Positions 22,579 through 31,198 of a stretch of DNA of 64,000 nt are shown piece by piece (position 1 is the first letter of the stretch; every line of letters begins with the position of its first letter). The DNA comes from Euryodendron excelsum (taxonomy: Eukaryota; Streptophyta; Magnoliopsida; Ericales; Pentaphylacaceae), in assembly GCA_033060915.1 (NCBI GenBank), contig CM065378.1, positions 37,373,501-37,437,500 on the forward strand, written 5' to 3'. The translations under genes were made by a program, and so were the position numbers. A model generated the notes under the pieces. That model was given only the letters and a program-made list of their open reading frames with translations. It searched no databases and was not told the origin of the DNA.

Positions 22579-24007
22579 GGTTAAATAAAGGAAGTGAAGA
22601 AAAGTAAGGCACTGTGGGTTCACAAAGAAAGCTAAAAGGAAGATGACAGAGAATGGTGAAGCAAAGTAATGTGCTCTCACCCCACACTTAAAGAAGGGCA
22701 AAAGGGGATTACGTCCCATGTACCTCCTTTTTCAAAATTTAAATTTTGAAAAGATGGGTTTTGAATGGCGTGCCAAAACCACCTTTCTAAAGAGAAATTA
22801 CTCATGAGAGGTTGGAAAATAATGCCTGGGGAGAGAATAAGGGGACAACGAGTTGAATGCTGACGAGACCCTTTCGTGCAAGGACATGACCCCGAGAATA
22901 AAAATGGAGAAAACCTTCATCAAATTATGAGAATGGGAGCAGACAAGCTAGGTCAGAGCGACTAACACACACAAGCCCCTAGATGTATGTCTCACACGCA
23001 CAAGAGGGAAAATGTAGATAGTGTAAATGAACCCTAGTCACTTAAATGACTATGTTCTACGAGCTAGCCCATGTGAGTCATGGATCAAAAGCCCACCCTC
23101 GAGTGCCAAGGCGAGCAGGCCTATGTGAAGGAATCTCTCTATGAGAATTAGCGGGTTGGGCTTCAATGTTAGAGATGAGAGTACATCAGATGCTATAGGT
23201 CTGGTATTAGAGGAAAAGCTTGAGAAAGCATAGGCTTCCTCAAGTGCAAAGGCCAAAAAAGATCTCTCTCCAAGTGATAGAGACAGAGAGAGAGAAGACG
23301 GTTATCTTGAGAGATCCTGAAGGGGACCACAGGCCATATGGCAGGGCCTGGTGAGACTCCAAGGAGTCAGGAGAGGACTACCACGTAGTAGAAACGGTTA
23401 CTGTGTGGTCCCCCATTCTGGGATAAGGGCGTGTTGTGGAACGGTTAGCTGGAATGTGGGTGACATTGAGAGACACATTCGCAACCCATGAAGAGCTCAT
23501 GGGAGAGTGCCACTTAGCCATGATCAGCCTGGCATGGAAGAGCAAAGCATAGAGTACCTTAGTGGTTCTTGAACCACGTGTCCTCCATTAAAAGGTTCCT
23601 ATATATATTTGGCACTATCTGGCCAAGAGGTAGATCTTCTTCTTCCCCGAGAGAATTACAGGGAAAAAAAGGGGGATAAACCTAGGTTGGACCAGTGAGA
23701 GTTGTTCACCCCGCACTTTGCTATCTTTGTAAGCTCAGCTAGCGCCATTCCCAGCCCCTGTGCTACATCACCTCTGCGAACCCAACGACTAGACACCTTT
23801 CTCCACCACTCCAGAATGAACCAGTGAAAGAAAAGATCCTCTTCTCTAATTTCACCCTCTACAAAGACTATCTCATAGAATTTGGAAGCCAATCCCTGAA
23901 GCTAATTAACTCATAACAGGGTTTTTTCTTTACCCCTGCAATAATGGGTGGATTCGAACATGAGTGGTGGGGAATGGGTGAGTCAAATTAAAGAATACTA
24001 GGAGTTG
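22579..24007 (+). other. Possible 3' LTR region of the outer Ty3/gypsy element
   Basis: About 1.4 kb without coding content. It holds a perfect 24-bp palindrome at 22,729-22,752 and a TATA-like 'cctatatatatttgg' near 23,603. This is where the 3' LTR of the outer element should lie. I could not fix TG...CA boundaries or find a second copy, so the call is positional only. The minus frame 23,656-23,892 shows no known motif. Confidence 0.3.
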
Positions 24008-24022
24008 TTTTTTTTTTTATAT

Positions 24023-24485
24023 GCATGACAGCTGTTTCCCTGATTTGCTTTTGGTATAACAAAATATTGTATGAACCTTCTTGGTTCATCCCTAGTTGTC
24101 CAATTACGGATATCATCGGCAAAGTTTGGGAGGTAAAGGTGGCTCGAGTTGTGGGTGTTCAGCAAGGTTGGCAGTCAAGATCAAAGGCTTTGGGTCCCTT
24201 CTATCATTAATATTGTCAAGCTGAATACAAATGGTTCTTCCAATGGAAACCCAAGACTATCTTATAGAATTTGGGGCCTACTTTGGAATAGTGAAGGGTG
24301 TTGGATTCTTGGGTTCATCCAGCTTATGGGTTGGGCTACAAACTTAACGGACGGCAGAGTTATGCGTCATGTCTCTTAAGCCTCTGTTAGCTCTTAATGC
24401 CCCTGATTGGGGCTATTACAAGAATATTTTGTAGGTTTTTCTTTGGTTTGGCTTCGGCCTTCTACATACTCAAAAAAAAAAAAAA
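24023..24485 (+). mobile_element. 5'-truncated LINE with RNase H relic and poly(A)
   Basis: The plus frame around 24,215-24,380 reads IVKLNTNGSSNGNPRLSYRI and then NSEGCWILGFIQ, the start of the RNase H domain found at the C-terminus of plant LINE polyproteins (LN-x-D-G-S-S-x-G-N-P). The Asp of the DG pair is Asn here. Sequence typical of LINE 3' ends follows and runs into A14 at 24,472-24,485. A 12-bp repeat TTTTTTTTATAT (24,011-24,022 and 24,491-24,502) may be the target duplication, but it is low complexity and 5 bp off the poly(A). Confidence 0.65.
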
Positions 24486-24719
24486 GCTTATTTTTTTTAT
24501 ATCATATGTACTTATATAATGTATTAGATATTAGTGTGTCTGTAAGCACCCCATTTTTGCCCGCTCGGCAATCTCCGGCCTGGTCGGATTCAGTTTCCAA
24601 CACCACAACACGTGCAAGCTCAAGATAAGCCTTTCAATCTCCAATCCAACCAACTGGTCGCTTCTCGGGTCTACAAGGATCTGCTAGAGCCTTAAGCACC
24701 ATTATTCCAGGCAGTTTTC

Positions 24720-25031
24720 AGGACCGAGCGGTCCTAGAAACCAACGCCATCCAGGTGGCTTCCCGAGATCGGGCGATCTCGGGGACCAACACCTCGTCAA
24801 ATTTCAGACGGTTCACTTCTGGCACCTGCTAGCCTGCCAATGTAGAATGTCTGTCATTTGGTAGTTCTTTGAGACTGGGCATTCTCGGAGACCAACACCA
24901 CACTTCCAGGTAGCTTTCTAGGACCAGGCGTTCTCAGGAACCAACACCACCCCTACAGGTAGCTCTCTAAGAACGGGCGTTCTTGGAGACCAACACCGCA
25001 CAGGTAGTTTTCCGAGACCGGGCGGCCTCGG
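24720..25031 (+). repeat. Tandem hairpin units with constant loop, solo LTR B
   Basis: Irregular units each contain an inverted repeat around a g-[ag]-g-c spacer, followed by 'accaacacc'. Arms: AGGACC/GGTCCT (24,720-24,735), CCGAGATC/GATCTCGG (24,763-24,782), GAGA(CT)/(AT)TCTC (24,871-24,886), AAGAAC/GTTCTT (24,969-24,984) and CCGAGACC/GGCCTCGG (25,012-25,031, one mismatch). A less regular unit is near 24,919-24,938. The arms change together while the spacer and the following motif stay. Confidence 0.8.
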
Positions 25032-25533
25032 GAACCAACACCTAGGTCAACAACGGCGCCTGCTCGCCCGACTCGGTGAAAAATGACCAAACTTTCCCCT
25101 TGGTCTTCTAGGCACGTTTTGGGAAAGTTTAAAATCCCTCAAAATGATAAGTCTGTCCTTCCACAATGTTTTCAAACCATCAGGCGTCCCCCCGCACGCC
25201 ATTTGGTCCAAATTCGGTCCTATTCTGGCTCACTCTGGTCAAAATGACCATTTTGCCCCTGAATGACTCAGCACGACACGAACCCCGCTGAACGGCAACA
25301 GACTCTCTCAAAACCATCCCTGAACAGCCCTACACACCTAACACAATATACTAGACCATTCCTGACCATTTCCAGCCAGCTCCGGTCAAAATGACCGTGT
25401 TACCCCTGGGAGCCAAAAACGCCCCAAAACAGCACCAGCCTTAGGGTTTCGAGCAAAGGATTTCACCGCACGCCTTTGTTTAACCCAAGGGACACCCTAC
25501 GACACTAAGCTCACATGACTCGATAAAAGTTCC

Positions 25534-26182
25534 CTGGAGCGTCTCACAGACGCTCCGCTTAAATTGTCTTTTCTCCCGATTCCCTGATTATATGCACCGT
25601 CAACTGTCTTGAGAAACACGTAAATCAGGGAATTCTCAAAAGCTCGTCCATAAATCCTTCCATCGATACGGCTCAATCAAGTAAATCACCTCCCGAAGCC
25701 CTCTATCGTGCGGTGTGAAAACCATAACTTTCAACAACCCCTGGAGTGTCTCGCAGACGCTCTGCCAAGATTGACTTTTTCTCCGATTCCCTAATCAAAA
25801 CGCACCGTCAAATGACTTGAGAAATGCGTAAATTTGAGAATTTCAGAAAGTATTTCCAAAGTACTTTCCATCGGTACGGTCCGATCGAATAGATTGCTTC
25901 TTGAAGGTCTCGATCGCACGAAATGAAAACAGACATTTTCAAACACCCACGAAGCGTATCACAAACGCTCAACAAAAGTGTCCTTTTTGGCACACTTTCC
26001 GATACGATATCACTCATCTCCAAACACAATTCAAACTTTTCGAAAACATGAAAGTTCATCGGATGCACTAGGAAAACATCCCGAGTGCGGTCGATTTCCC
26101 CGGAACCTTCCCGGTTGGCCCAATTATCAAGGCAAAGTTTGGACGAACCTTCCCAATGATGGAGCGTATGCTACATGCGCTC
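25534..26182 (+). repeat. About 207-bp divergent tandem repeat, 3-4 copies
   Basis: Copies start near 25,534, 25,741 and 25,948, with a further degenerate one near 26,161. Each begins with an inverted repeat with a 3-nt spacer: GGAGCGTCT-cac-AGACGCTCC, GGAGTGTCT-cgc-AGACGCTCT, a decayed copy, and GAGCGTATG-cta-CATGCGCTC. The body contains 'ccgtcaa..tgacttgagaaa'-type text. The array lies upstream of the TATA box. Confidence 0.75.
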
Positions 26183-26276
26183 AAATTTTGATCAAATCGA
26201 CCGACTTTCGATCAACGGTCAAGATTTAACCAGTACACAGGGTGCCAGGTGTTATTCTGGCAATGGAACAGTACCT

Positions 26277-26362
26277 GCGCATGTCCTACATGTGCACGGC
26301 CAAATTTTGGCCATGCGCATGTAGCACATGCGCCAGGTCTGTTGCAGATTGCCTATAAATAG
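26277..26362 (+). promoter_or_regulatory. Large inverted repeat and TATA box of solo LTR B
   Basis: Arms 26,277-26,301 and 26,309-26,333 (25 bp, three mismatches) surround AAATTTT and end 20 bp before TATAAATAG (26,354-26,362). The arrangement matches solo LTR A, where different GC-rich inverted repeats precede the TATA box. It is probably the LTR core promoter. Confidence 0.55.
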
Positions 26363-27610
26363 AGGCCTCCCCCCTTGCATATTCCAGGTCTGAAATTGAT
26401 ACGAAACTCTGCTAAAATCACTCTAGAACCTCGAATCTCCATATATATTCTTCCCTTCCAACACTTAGGCTAGATTCCACCCCTCCTAAGCCTATACACT
26501 CCACATACAAGGCCTCATACACACTCACACACTCCACTCTAGCCTCTCAAGCCCCCTTGAAGTCACTCAAGCTCCAATCAAGACATCCATTGAAGACTAC
26601 AAGAGTGTTTAAGGCAAAAGGTGGTATCCCTTTTACATTTATACTCTCTCCCACTCTTCTCTTCTCTCTCCTAGCCTACTTAGGCTATTCTCTATTTTAC
26701 TCCTCATCTTCAACCCCCCCTTTCTTGCATGCTTGAGCCAAGAGGGCTCCTAGATCATGCCTAGAGGAAAGCAAGTGAGAGCCACCGTGTAGGGGGACCT
26801 CTCACTAACCTACTTTAAGATGGTATAGCCTAAGAGCCCCTTGTTTATGTGGTGAAACCTAAAAGCCTTGTATGTGAATCATGACCCCTTGCATATTATT
26901 ATTTTGATCATGTCTTGTATGCTTGGCTTCATTTTATGTTTATTGTCATATCCCACAATACTTGCATTGCTCTTAATTTCATGACATTTCCAAGTTCTAC
27001 ATGTCCTTCAAAAATTGTTCCAAGAGTTGGCCCCTTTAAGTTTAGGATAAGACTTTAGGAGTCATGCCTTAGAAAATCCCTCACAACTCCCTAATTCGTA
27101 CTTTTGCATCATTGCATTTTAACTCGCATGAAAGTTGCCTTCAAACTCTCTAATTTTCAAGGTTCCTATTCTCTCAAGTTTAGTGGTTGGAATGGCCCCA
27201 TGGAACCCTCTCTTGAGTGGTCTCCCTTTTGTTGGCCATATGAACCCTCTCTTGATGGAGTGGTTCCCTTAAAAAATGGTTTTCAAAATCCTTCTTCAAA
27301 GATAATTTCAAAAATGCATTCTCTCCATCTTTGCATCAAAAATGATTCTCCAAAAATTACCATCATTATGTTGAATTTTGACCCCTTATACTCTTGTCAA
27401 GATATTGGTTATAATGGCCATAAGGAAACCTTCTTTGGAATGGTCTCCAATTACCAACCATATAAACCATACTCTTGGCTAGAGTCAAAATTTTCATGGA
27501 AATGATCTTCATAAAGATTGCCAACTAAAGTCCATTGCATATCATGTTTTGTTTTTAAAACTCTTTCCAAGAATGCATCAAAACAACTTTCAAGACCATT
27601 CTCCAATCTA

Positions 27611-27835
27611 ACCCTAGGTTAACTTGACCCTAGTTACCACACCCTAGGTTAACTTGACCCTAGTTGCCTAACCTTAGGTTAACTTGACCTTAGTTACCAC
27701 ACCCTAGGTTAACTTGACCCTAGTTACCTAACCCTAGGTTAACTTGACCCTAGTTACCATACCCTAGGTTAACTTGACCCTAGTTACCAAACCCTAGGTT
27801 AACTTGACCCTAGTTGACCAACCCTATTTTGGTTA
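27611..27835 (+). repeat. 30-bp tandem repeat, about 7.5 copies
   Basis: Units ACCCTAGGTTAACTTGACCC plus ten variable bases begin at 27,611, 27,641, 27,671, 27,701, 27,731, 27,761 and 27,791, with a partial copy at 27,821. The period is exactly 30 bp. There are no unique spacers, so this is a simple tandem array inside the LTR. Confidence 0.93.
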
Positions 27836-29235
27836 ATACACTTCAAAGTTCCAACTCTTGAGCCCTTTTTTCAAATGATTATTCAAACTTTCCAATTATC
27901 CTCCTAACCTATTCCTCCAAAACCTCTTATCCCCATGACTTCAAAACCCAACTCCATACACTGTTCTAATGTTCCTACACTCCATCTTTAAGGCATTTCC
28001 AAAAACGTTTTCAAAAGGTCACAAACCTAAGGTGTCCCTAGCCCTCTCATGGTTAGGGATTACAACGACAAGTGACAAATCAAGAAAAACTTCTAAGGTT
28101 GTCCATATTAGGATTCCAAACACTTAGCCATTTTCAAAAACCACTTTCAAAAACTAATTCATCAAAACATTCTAAAGTCATACCTCCTAGGATTTCAAAA
28201 CAAGATTTCAAAAATACTTTCAAGTTCTCTTGAGTCATGCCAAATTATTTTTCCAAAACTCCCTTAGAGTCAATCCAAAAGCATTTTCAAAATACTTCAC
28301 TTCCAATTTCAAGTCAAAATTTTCAAGACCACAAAGAGTCTTCAACTTTTCCAAGACTACAAAATGTCTTCAACTTTTCCAAAGACCTCAAAGCGTCTTA
28401 AACTTATCCAAAGACCTCAAAGTATCTTAAACTCCTTCAAAGACCCAAAGTGTCTTCCAACCTTCCAAAGGCCCTAATGCGCCTATCTTCCATCAAGCTC
28501 TTGCCCGAACTACGAATGACCTGATTCTCGCCAAATAAGATACGTAGGCAACCTAAAATGGTGCGGTCATAACTTTTATTTCAACCCCAATCCCTTTTTC
28601 AAAAATTCCAATCAATTCAAAGTTTCTATTCCAAACTCTTTCAAAACCTCCATTATTTTCAAACTTCTTCCAAAACTTGCATCATGCATCATTCATCCAA
28701 AAAGTGATGACTAAATCCCTTTTTCAAAGTTCTAAAATGGATATTAAGTGGACAATGGTAACCGGTCATTCTAGTGAGTGAACCAAGGGTGATTAGACAT
28801 GTAGGTACCGAAAGGGCGGGGTAGGGTGATGATCTTAGGATATCTTCCCTACACGTAACCAACCCCCGAACCTTAGATTTCTATTTTCGAAAGACCAAAA
28901 TAGAGTTATTTCAAAAAGGGCTTAAACATTTCCAAAGGTTGCCAAATAACCAATTTTCTTAAAAACCCTCTCTTGAGGGAGTTTTCAAAAAAAATCCTTT
29001 TCAAAAACTCTAAGTTTAATTTTCGGATTAACACTTAGTTTTAGATGCCCTAACTCACCTTTATCAAGTTAGGTGGCGACTTCTATTTTTCTAAAAAGCC
29101 CTTAGTCAAATCAATTTTCAAACCTAATCGCACTTGTCCTTCTAGGAGGACGAGTTCTAGTGACAGAGTACAGTGCTTTAGGGTCTCCGAGTCGAAAGGA
29201 CTTTGGACACTCAAAAACTGGGGCGCGACAGTGTC

Positions 29236-29990
29236 TTTGTTGTATCTATATCTTTTTTAACCCCTATTTTGTGGCAAGCTATTTGTGTGATGGATGAAGT
29301 TCTCCCCCTTTTGCCAAAAATAAAAAATAAATATAGAAAAGTTGTGCTATTGAGAATGAATTAAATCTTATAAATAAAGTTTATTTATAGATTTTAAAAC
29401 AATTTTATTTCACACAAAAAGAAGAGCAATACAATGCACGAAGCTCTCATAGTCATGTGTTTTGGGTCGATTCCACATCCAAAAGAACTAGATATACAAT
29501 GGGACTTGATTCCTGCCACCTTGCTAGGAGACCCACATCTCTACATGGAACCCGCGCTTCAATGGCCCCAAGTCACATGGCAGTACCACTAAGTTGGCTT
29601 TAATATCATTTTTCACAGTTAATTCCATGTCCAAATGGACTAATCACATATAGGGTTCCGCTTACATGTACAACAACTTCATAGGACAAACCCGATGTGA
29701 GACTTATTACATGCTCGTGCAACCGTGAGACCACAGGGTATGTGAAAGATTAGTATATACAACCTTGAGTCCGACCCCTTCTAAATGTTTAATGTCTAGA
29801 ATCTTGCTAACTTTTTTTATTTTTTTTATTTCTTTCCCTCCATTATGCAACGTTTAGATAAATTTTTTCAAAAGATTTATGTTGTTATATCATCTAAACC
29901 CATGTTTGTTATTTCAAGATGATTCATTAGATTTAATTGATCACAACATGATATAATAGGAAAAAAAAGTTCCAAAGATTATTTTAAGGT
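29236..29990. other. Intergenic stretch, nothing recognised
   Basis: AT-rich sequence between solo LTR B and the LINE relic. There is no frame with a family signature and no tRNA- or rRNA-like sequence. It may be old repeat. Confidence 0.5.
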
Positions 29991-29999
29991 CAAGAAGGG

Positions 30000-30520
30000 A
30001 GCCATGTGAAAAGGGACTATTCTGTTGTTTCATATTCAACACCTGTTATTTGACAAATTTGGAAGGATAGGAACCTTAGAGTTCTTGAAGGGAACAATAT
30101 TTACTCTCAAGAAAGTGTGAGAAACATACAAATGGAATTTCCCTGGCAGGTAAATCAAGTTGAACATTGATGGAAGTTCAAGAGGAAATCTAAATCAGTT
30201 GGATTTGGACGGTTATTCAGAGATGAATGAGGCATGTGGGTGTGCAGAAAAGTTAAAGATTGCACAAGCCTAGAAGCAAAAACTTAGAAAATTTACAAGG
30301 TCTGATAATCATATTGGAGAATGGAATAACTAAAAGAGAGATCTCATCGAAGAAAGCACAATGGAAAATTTTCAGTTTAGGGCACTAGTTGAAGACTCTA
30401 TATTTCTTATTTAGAGATATAGATGCTTTATCTAACGCAGACACAAAGAAGACTCTCTTAAGTAGGCATCAGTAGTTGGGCTTAGAGCTCTATTTTTCTC
30501 TTAACAATCACATGTCCGAA
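30000..30520 (+). pseudogene. LINE-type RNase H relic
   Basis: Three plus frames together give the familiar order of a plant LINE or RNase-H-like tail: IWKDRNLRVLEG near 30,065, then IKLNIDGSSRGN near 30,155-30,195, then GFGRLFRDE and later LFRDIDALSNADTKK near 30,410-30,455. The catalytic-type Asp of IDG is kept here. It is broken by several frameshifts and stops, with no clear poly(A). It is more decayed than the relic at 24,023. Confidence 0.55.
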
Positions 30521-31105
30521 TTAGCTTACTGTAATAGTTATGTGAACTAAATACTGGTGAGAAGGAGTTAAATGTTTTCTTACACTTTGGTAGGGTTGTA
30601 GTGACAGGTTCGCCCTTTTCAAGTCAGTAGTTATGGCTCAAACTAAAACATTCCGCAGCAGGTAAAAACTTTTATGCTCACGCTCAAAAAAAGTTGTTAC
30701 GCTATGTTTGTCACCATTTCTCACATTTTTCTCAATAAATAAATAAAAATAAAAAAAATAAAAAAGATGACTCCCTCGCAAATATAGGGGTGGATCAACT
30801 GGAGAAATTTGTAATTTTGGAAGAGCCCTGAAAGAGTGAGAAATCTGGTTGTTGCAGATGTGATAGGAAAGCACTTTTGAAAAGTTCTTTAAATCTAAAC
30901 GAGTTAGTTTTTTTCTATTTTTAATGACAATACATGAGTTAGTTTTAAAGTGACCTAATTTACATTTGTGTGACAATCAAACAGGATACTCCAAAGTCAA
31001 AAGTCACACAAGTTAACCCAAGTCTCATGTTTGTAATATCAAAAACCAAAACTACCCTTATCCTCCCCAAGCAGCTCCTCTGTAACGGAGAGGTACCTTT
31101 GACCT

Positions 31106-31136
<31 letters not shown>

Positions 31137-31150
31137 TCTCTCTCTCTCTC
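31106..31150 (+). repeat. C29 plus (TC)8 tract just upstream of COX5B
   Basis: Twenty-nine consecutive C (31,106-31,134) are followed by eight TC units (31,135-31,150), ending 48 bp before the COX5B start codon. It probably lies in the core promoter or 5' UTR. The opposite strand is G29. Confidence 0.9.
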
Positions 31151-31198
31151 GTCCTAGACTCCTAGCGCTAGACTATACACAGATAGATCAGAGGAACA

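Larger units (their letters stand above)
24541..29230 (+). mobile_element. Solo LTR 'B' (4.69 kb), same family as solo LTR A
   Basis: It begins TGTAAGCACCCCATTTTTG and ends GGGGCGCGACA. The duplication GTGTC lies at 24,536-24,540 and 29,231-29,235. A TATAAATAG at 26,354-26,362 sits about 1.8 kb from the 5' end, consistent with the U3/R boundary. It matches solo LTR A strongly in two islands (28,500-28,580 and 28,785-28,885) and loosely elsewhere. There is no internal region and no second copy in the same orientation, so it is a solo LTR. Frames inside (for example 27,104-27,505) have no family motif. Confidence 0.92.

Noticed and set aside
27611..27835. Regular 30-bp repeats reminiscent of a CRISPR array
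   Set aside because: The repeats are contiguous with no unique spacers, and the context is a plant LTR. It is a simple tandem array.
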